From Sacculina carcini (lineage: Eukaryota; Arthropoda; Thecostraca; Sacculinidae): a stretch of DNA of 64,000 nt. Where the stretch lies: assembly GCA_916048095.2 (NCBI GenBank), contig OU696597.1, forward strand, positions 2,192,542 to 2,256,541, written 5' to 3'. The first letter of the stretch is position 1. Every line of letters starts with the position of its first letter. Positions 29,988 to 39,429 of the stretch are shown piece by piece. Position numbers and translations under genes: made by a program. Under the pieces are notes generated by a model. It was not told the DNA's origin. It was given only the letters and a program-made list of their open reading frames with translations, and did not search any database.

Positions 29988-30302
29988 GTTATCACCGATG
30001 TGTTTCCGTAGAAATGAGCCATAGACTCGTGGCTCCTGCCTTCCAGAGATCATATTTCTGTTTATCATTTGTTTTGTGTTTGGTTGACAATTTCATCTGA
30101 CAATTTGTTCCAATCGTCTATCGCCCTGTTTGAAAGGCTATATTTTTGCATATCCATGTTGATTTTGCATTTTGGAGATAACAACTATTATACCTATTTT
30201 ACTATAAGTACGTGTGTATATGTATATGTGTATTTGCTGTATTTATTGGTTCGTATATGTGTATGTGCTTGAACAAACATGTTTATGTGTGTTTCGCATC
30301 AG
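29988..30302. repeat. Duplicated segment, right half of locus 3
   Basis: Continues the homology with 23129-23447 after the hAT insert and ends at TTTCGCATCAG. Confidence 0.85.
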
Positions 30303-30455
30303 ATAACTGCTGTTTTGAAGGCATTACTTCACACGTCGTTTTACGACGACACAATGTCCGCATATCTCAGTCAACATGTTGATTCACTGGCTCTCACCCC
30401 GGCATCATCGCCGACTACTGCGCTGAAGCTTCGTTACGTCATGAAGCCGCACTAA
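30303..30455 (+). CDS. Candidate last coding exon, 50 codons and stop, product unknown
   Basis: A TG-rich tract and TTTCGCATCAG (acceptor-like, to 30302) precede an open frame reading ITAVLKALLHTSFYDD, TMSAYLSQHVDSLALTP and LKLRYVMKPH, then TAA at 30453. Amino-acid composition is balanced and unlike the surrounding repeats. The paralogous segment at 23447 keeps the CGCATCAG but continues into a Gypsy remnant. No family is recognised; the exon could be a host gene piece or part of an unknown element. Confidence 0.4.
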   Translation: MTAVLKALLHTSFYDDTMSAYLSQHVDSLALTPASSPTTALKLRYVMKPH

Positions 30456-31060
30456 TACTCTGCATGTCTGCTCGCGTCCTCCAGTGGTTCTGTCACTGTG
30501 TGTGATGGCCGGTGCAGCAGGCTTCATCAACCTGCTGGACGCGCTCAATACGTGACAGCTGGTGGCCGAGCTGCGTGTCGCCACCGGCCTGCCTGCTGTC
30601 GCGTCGTTCAAGCACGTCAGTCAGGCGGGTGTGGTCTTAGCTGTGAGTCTCACCCACACCGAGGTCAGTGATCTCGACCTTGATGTTGACCTCGACCGGG
30701 TTTTCAACTTGGTCCGTGTCGGTGACATCAACAATGAGTTTGACCTCCACACTACAATTAACCTTTATCCTAGGTGTTTTTGACATTAACTGTGATTTTA
30801 ATATCGACAACGAATTTTACCTCAAATGTGACCTTAGTCTATACAGTGACTTTAATTTTTGCCGTGATTTCGCCAAGTGCCTCGCGAGAGCTCCAGTCTT
30901 TCGTGATAATTGCTGAATTGCGTATATTTTTATTTATGTTAAGCTTTTGCGCGTTTTATTCTATGACAAATGATGTTTTCTTATCTAGTTGTTTGCTTTT
31001 TGTTGTAAGTTGATTTATTTGTATCCACTTTTACCAATCGTCGCGTTTCACTCATTAATC
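30456..31060. other. Unassigned stretch with a TGACCT-rich degenerate repeat
   Basis: 30480-30650 is GC-rich with a short open run (MAGAAGFINLLDALNT, then a stop, then VAELRVATGLPAVASFKH) that I cannot assign. 30655-30870 has recurrent GACCTT/TGACCT/TGACTT every 6-20 bases in a triplet-like rhythm (GAC CTT GAT GTT GAC CTC), giving an Asp/Leu/Asn-rich frame. It looks like an old degenerate tandem repeat. Confidence 0.4.
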
Positions 31061-32420
31061 GGCTACACAATCTCGGTTAACAGATTGCGTGTCGATTGAT
31101 GATAGTGTCTGCTGTTAGATGCAGTTTCCATGCGTTTACGCGCTAATTTTGTGTGAGATCGTGAACGCACGATAGGACGGGTAGGAATCGTAAAAATTGA
31201 TACTCTGGTTCCGTATCCGAGCTGAGAACCGGTCGGAACCGGTTCCATTTGCATGAACAGTGTAATCTGTATTCCCTGGTGGTTGACCTCGATGTTTCGG
31301 GGGCATTCATAGAGAAGTGACCAAACCAGTGGTTTACAATCTGTGGTAAGCGAGGATGTTCTTGTGTTCGCCTTGAACAATTATTTGAGTAGAGTGATAT
31401 GTGATTTAACTGAATTCCTATGGAACCAGGTGGTTCGCGGCGATTGTGCGGGATCTTCAAGTAGTACTCGATTGCAAAAAGTTGGCAGCGACTGAGCTAA
31501 GGAAACGTGTGCTTGAGGAAACGTTATCATTTTTATGTGAAATACTAATTTTATTGTTTTAATTTTGAGAGTATTGTCGTATAGTTTTTTCCATAAACAA
31601 AACACTGTAATTTGATGGTGATCAAATAATGCAGACTGATTTGAAGCTTGGGCGAGATGGTCCGTGCACATTTTGCTAATAATCTCAAGCCTGTAACATC
31701 CGAGACCGCTTCTGAGAGCACTGGTTGGGAGGCGGGAAATTGCGGTTGGGTCCCAGCGACTACTGGGGCAGGGTCGGATGTCACATGTGCGGCAGCTGTC
31801 GGGACAAGTTGAAGCAGTCCTTGTCCGATTTGCCTCGGTCTTATCTCAGGACAGTACTCTAGGAAGGCATTTGAAAGCATGAAGCCGAGCTGGCCGGATA
31901 CGTAGAGTCGATCCTACACAGTGCCCACCAGAAGGGACCGAAGAGAGCGTTCTAATGATGCCTGAGTTATCCCTGCACATTTCTCCGGTTCAACGTTTGA
32001 GCACACTCGCTCACTGTAAGAGACAATGTTCTTTAAATGTGTCAAATTTTTATATTTTTCGGCTTCGTGAGTCTGTGAATGTGACGAAGCTTGCGAAATC
32101 ACTTGTTTCTACTGCGTTTACGCCAGCAATGACAGTGATGTCTACCTTCATGGTCTAGTCAGAGGCCGTGCGCTTCCCCATCATCGCCCATACAAATGCG
32201 CGACGTGCAACTAGTTGCAAACTGACAAAGTCTATCTCTGCCCATCCGTATAATATGCTCCTGCGGTTGGTTAGAAACGCGTTCATTAGTTGCAGTTGAA
32301 TTGATTGGTGTTTGTTATTTTTGGATTAAAACCCAGTGTAGGAACAGCCAAGAAGTGCGAAGTATCTGATTGTCGGGAGAGTTTTTTTACATTTCGAACA
32401 AATTTGTTACATTCAACATT
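31061..32420. other. Unassigned stretch with broken minus-strand coding-like sequence
   Basis: Minus frames at 31551-31880 (VPTAAAHVTSDPAPVV and ATSQPVL-like Pro/Ala/Ser segments) and 31914-32155 (MKVDITVIAGVNAVETSDF, then frame changes) have coding-like composition, but no motif is recognised. They may be gag-like or host pseudogene remnants. I cannot decide. Confidence 0.3.
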
Positions 32421-32439
32421 TTCCTTTACAACGGCGTTA

Positions 32440-33140
32440 TCAATCCTCAATATAATCTCCATCACTCTCGATCACCCTCTGCCAGCGTGTGCGCAAGGAG
32501 CGGATGCTTGGCGTGTAGAAGTCTAGGCGCTGGCCCTCGAGGAAGTTCGTCAGGTGAGCTTTCAGGTCGTCCTTGTCGGCGAACTCCTTCCCAGCCATGG
32601 AACGGTCGAGGGCGGCGAAAAGGTGGTAGTCGGTTGGCGCTAGGTCTGAGCTGTAGGGTGGGTGGGGTAAAACTTCCCATCCCAGATCGAGCAGCTTTTG
32701 GTGGGTCGACTTCGCCTTGTGCGCCGGCGCGTTGTCGTGCAGCAGGATTACCCGGCGACGTTCGGGGCGGACTTCGGCCAGCTGCTGCTGCAGGCGTTCG
32801 AGCTGCTGCTGGTAGAAGGCAGCGTCGATGCACTTGTTCTTAGGCAGCAGCTCCCATATGACTATTCCCCTTGTGCCCCAGAAGACGGAGAGCATGGCCT
32901 TCTTGGGGTGCAGATCACCCTTGGCCTCTCGCTCAGACTTCGCATCGGCATCGACCCACTGTATCGACATCTCCGTCCTTGAATCGCTTGAACCAGTTGT
33001 TTTCCGTTAGACGGGTGAGGGTCCCGACGCCGAATGCAGCGTTGATGTCGGAGGCCGATTGGCTCGCATTCTTGCCGGAGCTGAAGTCGTAGAGGAGCAA
33101 CAGGCGCTGCTGGTCTTTCGAAAGCCACCCATCCTACAAC
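32440..33140 (-). pseudogene. mariner-type transposase, internally deleted
   Basis: Minus strand: the N-terminal DNA-binding part (LLLLYDFSSGKNASQSASDI, TENNWFKRFKDGD, about 33110-32960) is joined directly to the C-terminal catalytic part (DLHPKKAMLSVFWGTRG, VILLHDNAPAHKAKSTHQKL, LPHPPYSSDLAPTDYHLFAAL). The second and third catalytic Asp (HDN and SSDLAP) are visible about 34 residues apart, as in mariner DD34D. Roughly 100-150 residues with the first catalytic Asp are missing, so the product could not transpose. Open frame 32440-32970. Ends and TA target duplication were not located. Confidence 0.85.
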
Positions 33141-33239
33141 ATTTTGGATTATAATATGGGCTCAACAGGCCGGCATATACGGTAGATTTAACTGGAGATA
33201 ATGAATAAATGAACTCACGTGCATGCTGGTTGTCTGCAC

Positions 33240-33400
33240 CTGCTCCCAGGTTGAGGGCCCACGAGAAAAACCTTTTGTTTTGACAATGTAAAAAACTTTT
33301 CCGACAATCTGATTGAGGCAAATCTTGCTGCCGTCGACCTTCAGACCCTTCTCGTACCGGGGAGAAGCGGTTTTTAAAACATTGTATGTGTTGCGCCAAT
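33240..33400 (-). pseudogene. Possible chromodomain-like fragment
   Basis: Minus frame reads SPRYEKGLKVDGSKICLNQI, then VGKVFYIVKTKGFSRGPSTWEQ. The block Y-x-V-K-x-K-G-F-S followed by S-T-W-E resembles the chromodomain core (YxVKWKGxxxxxxTWE), with K-T in place of the usual K/R-W aromatic cage position. The fragment ends at GAGCAG|GTGCAG or at CAC|GTGAGTTC, either usable as a donor. It could be a host exon or pseudogene, or chance. Only the short motif supports it. Confidence 0.3.
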
Positions 33401-33902
33401 TACATACATATAAATACTTTCCAACTCGGCGGGTAAATCGCACCACGTCGTCTTCTACATGCCGTCTCCCATGGCATCATCTGCATACTGGTTTCAATCC
33501 TCAATCACTGTCATTTGTCTCTCCCATGATACTGTCTGCATGGCTGGAATCGACATACCGGCTTGAAGGTCGTCTAGATAGATGCTTGATACATGCTTGA
33601 GGATATTTTCCTTGGTTTATTTTGATTTTGTCAGCATTGCTCTTGCGATTGCTTGATATGTTATAATATTTTGTAGTCATATTATTGACCACAACAGCTG
33701 ATGCTCTCCAAACACAAACACACACACACATATACACACACATACATACATTTCCACAACCACTTTCTTTTCTTAGACGGCGTTCAGCATGTGCTATACC
33801 AATGCCACCTAGATACAAGGCCGTTTCACGAATTGGTGACGTCACAGCGTTCGGCCTACGTCGGTGTAGTTTGTATGTGCTGCGGTGCACTGTTAGTTGA
33901 TA

Positions 33903-34210
33903 TTATGCGCACGCCGGTGCATTATTCTCACAAATACTCCCAGTTTTAGATGAAACCTTGCATTTAGAAGCTGTATCTAGGTGTGTATCTAGGTGGCGTT
34001 GGCTATACCCGGAGCGATTGCGCCCCGAGCGGCGGACGAACTCGGTCAGATCCTCTGGTGTTGGTCGTTCAGTCGCAGGAATCAAATCCAAGCGGTCTCG
34101 TGCGTGCGCTGGGCAGTGATAAATATAATATTCGCTCGTGTCGTCGTCCGCACCGCAGTGGTGATTGGATGGCCACACGCTGATGCCGACATTGTGGTCG
34201 ACCATAGCGT
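33903..34210 (-). pseudogene. LINE C-terminal zinc-cluster fragment
   Basis: The frame reads HHCGADDDTSEYYIYHCPAHA, RDRLDLIPATERPTPEDL, a Cys/His cluster and helical tail typical of the C-terminus of Jockey/I-type LINE polyproteins. It follows the RT piece at 34.96-35.10 kb in the same orientation and may be the same dead element. Confidence 0.6.
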
Positions 34211-34229
34211 CGGCGAGCGGCCGCTTTTA

Positions 34230-34955
34230 CTGATAGGCTAGTGACACACTGGGCGTTTTTGTGTCGAGTGTTTTTTTGCTGTCACCGTCATATCAGTAGT
34301 GGCGTGTATGAAGCTATTGCGCCGTACACATGGATTTGCCGATTTGTTTGTTTTTAGGCGGTGCGCTGGAGCGTGCTCTGATTTTATGAGCAGCGGGTCG
34401 TCGTCTGGTAGCCGCAGGGCACGTTGGTAATTTTGGGCTGATAGCTGACTTCCACATAGGCAGATGGAGGCAAATGCTGGTTGTAGATGGAGGCAGATGC
34501 AGGCAGGCAGATGCCGGTTGTACGTCAGTCGGGGTTGAAGCCAAATGTGTCAGGAATCAAGAACATTACATTTGGAAAATTTGTTTTAACGAATTATGTT
34601 TAGTCCTAACTTAACCTAACTAGCTAAACATAACCTAACCTAAAATCTATGAAAAATATAGAAACGTTTTTGTGCGTTTTAAGCGTTTTTAATAAATTAG
34701 GGTTTTTAATTTTCTTGAATTCTTACGCATTTAACCTAGACCCGTCAGTCGGTGATAAAAGTTGACACCCAAAAACTTGGTGGGGTGACAGTAGCGTAGA
34801 GGGCAACCGCATAAGGACACAGGTGGTTGTTCAGCACATGCGGAATCGCTGACCAGGTAGACCGTTGTCAGCTCTGATTTTTTACCGTTGTCAGCTCTGA
34901 TACTGCTGTCAGGTTTGGTTGCATGGAATGACTGGCCTGTGTTATGGTGCTGCCA
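34230..34955. other. Gene-free stretch with degenerate TAACC sequence
   Basis: 34605-34650 carries TAACCTAAC-type repeats (TTAGG-like, degenerate). No gene seen. Confidence 0.4.
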
Positions 34956-34959
34956 ATTA

Positions 34960-35105
34960 TCTATGGTACCAGGTCGTCCGCGTACATGCCGGTTGCGTCT
35001 TCGTTCGGTAGGTGGTTCGTGATGTCATTAACGTACACCAGGAAGAGCAGTTAAGACAGCACGGCGCCCTGAGGGACTCCCGTGCGGAAAAGTATGAATT
35101 GATTA
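34960..35105 (-). pseudogene. LINE reverse transcriptase core fragment
   Basis: Minus strand reads TGVPQGAVLS, a stop, then LLFLVYVNDITNHLPNED and GMYADDLVP. GVPQGA and YADD are RT motifs of Jockey/I-type LINEs. One stop interrupts this short piece. Confidence 0.7.
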
Positions 35106-35913
35106 TGATGATACGATACGGGGAACGAAAAGACACACTTGACATCCTTCATTTGCGGTCAGTCGAGTACGACTGTGACTCCTCTCATCTCCGGTTCTCT
35201 GAGGGTTGAGCGTAGGCCAATCCGGTATCCACATTGATTGGCGCAGATAGGACAGGTGTGAATTTATTGTTGGGTCTGCGTCGGTGGCAGCTGTTATGAT
35301 CGTGATTGATGTGCTATTCGAGCTCGTCAATTGCTCGCCTCGGTGTTGCGCGCTTTTTGGAGTGTGGCGACACCATCGCGGATAGACCCCCCGCCAGTCT
35401 GATCGATCAGTAACGAATTCATCGCATGAGTTCTCGGGAATGTTGTTCGAGCACAATGTGGTTCGGAGGTCATCGACAAATATTTTGTTTGATCCACTAG
35501 CTTTTCTTGTTCCATGGCGAAGCTGGGAATACAAATAGACCTTTGGTATTCTGTCGTTCGCCATGCGATAGATGAAGCGCACCCAGCGGAGTTTAGCTTG
35601 TGCTTTTGTGGCCTCTACGCTCTTGCTGCTTGCACGTTCCGCCGCTGGCTGTTGGCACAATTACCTCCTAGTTTGTCACTTTGTCGTAGCATTTTACATT
35701 CAAGATCTGACGCAGTTTACGTTGGTGGAACGCATCCAGTTGTAATCTGTGCAGTCTATGCATGGTCCAGGTATCACAGTTGTAGAGCAGAGGTGGCAAA
35801 CAACAGCTTTTTAAACAGCCATGTAAACAGCTTGGTAATCGCATGATGTCATTCCCAGATACCAGATTCTGTTGTTGAAGCCATTCATTTTTTCCACCTA
35901 ATACTGTATGCAC
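35106..35913 (-). pseudogene. CR1-like LINE C-terminal tail, two frames
   Basis: Frame 35668-35913 reads CCLPPLLYNCDTWTMHRLHRLQLDAFHQRKLRQIL. Frame 35103-35660 continues with KLRWVRFIYRMANDRIPKV, YLYSQLRHGTRKASGSNK and TDRSDWRGV. Both are consecutive blocks of the region after the RT in LINE ORF2 proteins (LLYGCETWT, then LRWLGHVxRM, then DRxxWR). A frameshift separates them. This is a different fragment from the YADD piece at 34.96 kb. Confidence 0.75.
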
Positions 35914-36650
35914 CCATTGCTATATCTCTACTGTCCCTATACGAAATTCGTGAATTTTGTGAAAATAAGATACCCAGATAAGATAACACACACACACACA
36001 CACACACATACAAGTAGGACCCCAACACTATCCCAACAATATCCCTAACACTACCATTATAAATTTCACCTAATTCGACCAATAACACCAAATTCGTCCA
36101 AATATTTTGTGTCGGAAATATTTTGCGCTGCAAATGATGCATGGTACAGTTTGTGCTCTAATACAGTATATAGTTATATACATGTTTTGAATTTGAAGAA
36201 AAAAGGTACATTTTATTTTTCCAACTACGAAGAGCTCGATGAATTCATTTATACGGAACTTGTGTGGTTCAGTACCTCCAACATGTTCTCTTGTTGGTGC
36301 GGTCGGGTTACACAAACCATCAAGCCGTTCTGCATAAAACATGTAATAACCCGCAGTGAGAGGAAACGAGGTATTTATTTAATGAATAACAATGAAAACA
36401 ACCAATGAGTAATAAAACAATCGTTCACGACACTTGCAAACACAACATAACCACCAACACACACACAATCAACATGAGCATACACAACTAGTCAAACACA
36501 CTAACGTTGACCAATTACCGCTCGAATTTGAAAGCACACACACGCACACACATGTACGTTGAGCTTTATCATCATAGATGTGTTGTGAGAAGGGTTGTGT
36601 TACAAGGGTCCTTGGTAATTAGACCGCCCGATGATGCAAGGTTTCATCTG

Positions 36651-37007
36651 TCAGCGTGTGCGGCTATATTTGCAGCAGTGTGGAGTGAGGACTGGACGTG
36701 GAACTGTGAGCTTTGCGGGGAAGTTGTGAGAGTGATTGTGTTTGCGTGTGTGAGGTGTGAGAGTAATGGTGAGTGGTGTTAATAGTGTCAATTGCGAGGG
36801 TTTATGCGTGCAAGTGCTTCTATCGTTTTCCATTTCCTTATTTGTATTTACTTCAGAATGCAAATAAGGACGACGTATCTCATTTTTCTTGTGTTGGCTG
36901 AAATCACAATAATAATAATAAGAAGACCGAGGTGAAAAACAAGATGGAGAAAGGAGGACTGATTTCAGTCGACTATACAGCGGTGACATAGCGAGGAGAA
37001 ACAGCAC
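36651..37007 (-). CDS. Open frame conserved in both segmental-duplication copies, function unknown
   Basis: A minus frame of about 113 codons from the ATG at 36989 (MSPLYSRLKSVLLSPSCF, a run of Tyr, then His/Thr-rich sequence). The copy at 43888-44244 is open over the same length with only a few changes (for example SQHKKNEIRR versus NQHKKNEKRR). The duplication is too recent for conservation to prove coding, and the low-complexity C-terminal half argues against it. Confidence 0.2.
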   Translation of the reverse strand: MLFLLAMSPLYSRLKSVLLSPSCFSPRSSYYYYCDFSQHKKNEIRRPYLHSEVNTNKEMENDRSTCTHKPSQLTLLTPLTITLTPHTRKHNHSHNFPAKLTVPRPVLTPHCCKYSRTR

Positions 37008-37062
37008 TCCACAGCGGTGAAAAAATATTATGCTCTTGTTGGTGCGGTTGGGTTACACATAC

Positions 37063-37098
37063 CATCGTATTGATATTGGTATTGATTTCCCCTCTGTT
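37063..37098 (-). CDS. Candidate 36-base micro-exon, copy A
   Basis: Minus strand: a (TG)n tract ending GTGTGTGCTTTCAG precedes AAC AGA GGG GAA ATC AAT ACC AAT ATC AAT ACG ATG, then a strong donor GTATGTGTAACC. It encodes NRGEINTNINTM in phase 0 at both ends. The acceptor tract and AAC start match the 3.56-kb and transmembrane exon modules, and the end NTM echoes NNTM in the transmembrane exons. Copy B at 44300-44335 encodes NRGDINTNINTM. Candidate only. Confidence 0.4.
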
Positions 37099-37190
37099 CT
37101 GAAAGCACACACACACGCACATACACACACACACACATACACAAGTATGACCCCAATACTATCCCAACAATATCCCTAACACTATCATTA

Positions 37191-37442
37191 TTATTTAAAC
37201 GCCTGCCGCCTGGCAGGACCACATGCGGCTGTTATCGCTACCATCCTGCGCCAGGAACACCGCTTCCAAATCTTCATCGGCGAGTCCCCACGGCCAGGCT
37301 GGATCCTGCCGACCGAGACAGTCGGCACACGTACACCTCTCAGCATTTCTATCGCGCCCGGTAGCGCGACCACACCCACCTCCATCTGACTGTCAGCCTC
37401 CTCGATGTTGTTACATTTTGCAGCCCATGGTGCCAAAGGCAT
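37191..37442 (-). pseudogene. C-terminal part of the unidentified protein, copy A
   Basis: Open frame MPLAPWAAKCNNIEEADS, QMEVGVVALPGAIEMLRGV, SVGRIQPGRGDSPMKIWKR and ending RRQAFK. It begins a few codons after the stop of the frame that ends GIAERGKG at 37452, so a frameshift probably separates two parts of one protein. The same arrangement is present in copy B, so the break predates the segmental duplication. GC-rich, coding-like; no family recognised. Confidence 0.4.
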
Positions 37443-37451
37443 GAATCCTGG

Positions 37452-38815
37452 TTATCCTTTCCCTCTCTCGGCTATGCCCCATGGTACCCCGGAAGGTTGC
37501 ACGAAGCTTTTGTCTGTTTGGGCAGTATACAGGGACGCCTTCAAGGCCCGACCCCTGTAATCTGCTTTGTAGTCTCGCACGGTGTTATGTGCAAAGATCC
37601 GCAGCTCGGGCGCGGCTGCTAGGATGAGACTAGAGTCCTTGCCAGGTCGTATATTCATATACATCGAGCTAAGCTCGACAGGAGAATCGTCTAATTTCGA
37701 AATGAATCGAGTTTTTGTCTCGCTCTCCACAGATCTGTCATGGTGGAAGAGATTATTGATATTGACTCCGAGCCAGACAGGTAGCTCGTTGACGTGACAG
37801 AAAGGAGTCTCCCGGGGCGTAATCACGCCACCCGGGTCGGGTCCCCCGTCCACGTCGATCCGCACATACGGGGTCCCCGCCAATCCGTAAAAGTCCGAGG
37901 TCACATGCTCGTTTTGCTTGCAGTTCACCCCTTTCACGGCAGCGTTGGCCTCGGTACAAGAGCCGGTCTCGCCGGGTGCATTAAAGTAATCCAGCCCCTT
38001 CCCACAAGATGGTTTCGGCCTCGTCCATATACTCGCCTTGCCGGGCCGTATCCATATACGGCACCAGCGTCCCGTTGCCATGGGTGGCGTGCTGCTCTTG
38101 GCGCAGCATTATTGTGCGCAGCTGCACAGGCTTGTAGCCACCCGTTGTCGCCGGTGCTGGCATCAAGACAGGGGCTCTCAAATCGGGTCATTTCTTCAGT
38201 GGCGTCAAGACAACTGGCAAACCCGGCCATGAAGCAACAGATGCACCCTGACCTGCCAGAAAGGATGTCGTGTACGTCGTCCTTGAGTCCCTCCGGAATG
38301 GAGGGGACGGTTTTTACGACGCGCTCGACAGCCTTAGTGAACAGATCGAGGGGTGGCACAGATGTGCTGATGACGGTGGCAGATGAGGTTGTTACCTTCT
38401 TCCCTTCGCGACACACTAGCCTCTCAGTGAGTACGGTGTCCGCTAGTGTGTGCGAGGTAGGCATGTTGCTGCTCAGGGCGATCCACCGGGGGTCGTCCTT
38501 TATGATCGGATCATCGACCTGCAGACGTTTGTCAGTTCTCAGAAGCTTCACGACGAGCGACGCGAAAGCCGGTACCGTCCTCGGTGAGTCCAGGAACGCA
38601 AAGATCCTGTCGGCTGAGTGCCGTATGGCCCCGGCCACCCGGCGCGACGGTAGCGCATGCTGCGTTGGGCTTGATTCCTCTGCCTCGCGCTTCGCTGGAG
38701 CTGTCTCTTTGGCACCGGACAACAGTATAGCCCCAATGTAATGCAATTTGCAAAAACATTGCAATGCATTGCAATGCATTGCAATGCATTTGCAATGTTT
38801 TCTGAAACATTGCAA
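37452..38815 (-). pseudogene. Unidentified protein remnant in three frames
   Basis: Three overlapping minus frames form one coding path. Frame 1 (to about 38165): RVAGAIRHSADRIFAFLDS, ADTVLTERLVCREGKKVTT, GCICCFMAGFASCLDATEEM. Frame 2 (about 38175-37985): TTGGYKPVQLRTIMLRQEQ and TARQGEYMDEAETILWEG. Frame 3 (about 37995-37452): GLDYFNAPGETGSCTEAN, CKQNEHVTSDFYGLAGTPY, PVELSSMYMNIRPGKDSS. The two frame changes look like single indels, though introns cannot be excluded. GC is near 55-58%, well above the flanks. The 5' end runs into an AATGCATTGC repeat, so the start is unknown. I recognise no domain; a structural protein of an endogenised large DNA virus or unknown transposon is possible but unproven. 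Confidence 0.5.
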
Positions 38816-38835
38816 ATGTTTTGTGCAACATTTTT
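38735..38835. repeat. ATTGCAATGC palindromic tandem repeat
   Basis: TTGCAATGCATTGCAATGC-type units repeat between 38755 and 38800, followed by TTGCAATGTTTTC/AACATTGCAAATGTTTT. The unit is self-complementary and could extrude as a hairpin. Confidence 0.75.
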
Positions 38836-38913
38836 CGAAAGCTTTTGGCAGAAATTGTGTTACACATTCATTTTTATTTCATTTTGATGTAGTTATTTGT
38901 GTTCAAATACCTC

Positions 38914-39021
38914 TCATCGGGAGAAGCACCTAACGGCCAGTGAAATTATCATCGACGTGACGACAATGCCGCCGACGAAGCCGACGAAGCTGATCCACAT
39001 TGTGTTATTGTCCACTTCGTT
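38914..39021 (-). CDS. Transmembrane last exon, copy 2
   Basis: Minus strand: the same intron end as copy 1 (TGTGTGTTTCCGCAG), then AAC GAA GTG GAC encoding NEVDNNTMWISFVGF, a hydrophobic stretch (GGIVVTSMIISLAV) and RCFSR with TGA at 38914-38916. It is 36 codons, three more than copy 1, owing to a small in-frame duplication in the start of the helix (GTCGGCTTCGTCGGC). The post-stop frame again reads EVFEHK and TAA. Downstream homology to copies 1 and 3 stops at about 38885 (ATGTAGTTATTTGTG). It lies 2.3 kb downstream of the matching signal-peptide exon at 41.39 kb, same strand, compatible phase. Confidence 0.5.
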   Translation of the reverse strand, partial: NEVDNNTMWISFVGFVGGIVVTSMIISLAVRCFSR

Positions 39022-39029
39022 CTGCGGAA

Positions 39030-39110
39030 ACACACACATACACACATGATACATACACACATACACATACACACACATACATGCATAATACACACACATA
39101 CATGTACATA
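39030..39110. repeat. (CA)n-rich intron tract next to transmembrane exon copy 2
   Basis: ACACACATACACACATGATACATACAC-type sequence; the part closest to the exon is homologous to 4500-4530. Confidence 0.8.
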
Positions 39111-39119
39111 CATGCCGTA

Positions 39120-39350
39120 GTTCTCAACGTCCTCGAGCAATCTGTGCCAATAAGCAAGCCTATTGTCTCATCGTACACCATGAGTTGTTTAGCTATCGGC
39201 TGCAGGTGTGACCATCGATTGGCTCCTGCTGTTACTGTTATTCATGCTACCCTGCCGTCCGCCCACCGCCCCCTTTCTTTCTCGCCGCCCCCCAGATCTT
39301 TCTACCGCGCCCAGGGGGGCGTTACCGCCCACTTTGGGAACCACTGAGCT
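39120..39350. mobile_element. Piece of LINE ORF1 followed by a hAT end fragment
   Basis: 39178-39216 (ATGAGTTGTTTAGCTATCGG, then TGCAGGTGTGACCAT) matches the LINE ORF1 start at about 42063-42025 on the other strand. After it, GGGGGGCGTTACCGCCCACTT and TTTGGGAACCACTG (to 39346) form a hAT-type right end (reverse complement CAGTGGTTCCCAAA). The left end is uncertain. Confidence 0.5.
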
Positions 39351-39429
39351 AGACGAACAGTTAGACCAGATGGCAGAACAGATGGAACAGGTGACGAAAG
39401 AGATGACAAATCTATCTGGCATCACATGT

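Larger units (their letters stand above)
35899..37924. repeat. Segmental duplication, copy A (2.03 kb)
   Basis: Near-identical to 43132-45165, with scattered substitutions and a few indels in (CA)n tracts. It starts TAATACTGTATGCACCC in both copies and ends at TTGCTTGCAGT. Beyond 37924 copy A continues the coding frame of the unidentified protein; copy B continues into a TATA/TGTA microsatellite. Within the block GATGGTNTGTGTAACCCNACCGCACC occurs twice (about 36305 and 37050), and a GTTAGGGATATTGTTGGGATAG block occurs twice next to (CA)n (36035 and 37170), so it also contains an older internal duplication. Confidence 0.9.

Noticed and set aside
32370..32982. Plus-strand frames of 94-157 codons over the mariner gene
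   Set aside because: Shadows of the minus-strand transposase, which has recognisable catalytic motifs.
38748..38815. N-terminal MQCFRKHCKCIAMHCNALQC of the unidentified protein
   Set aside because: It is a translation of the ATTGCAATGC palindromic repeat; the true start is probably elsewhere.
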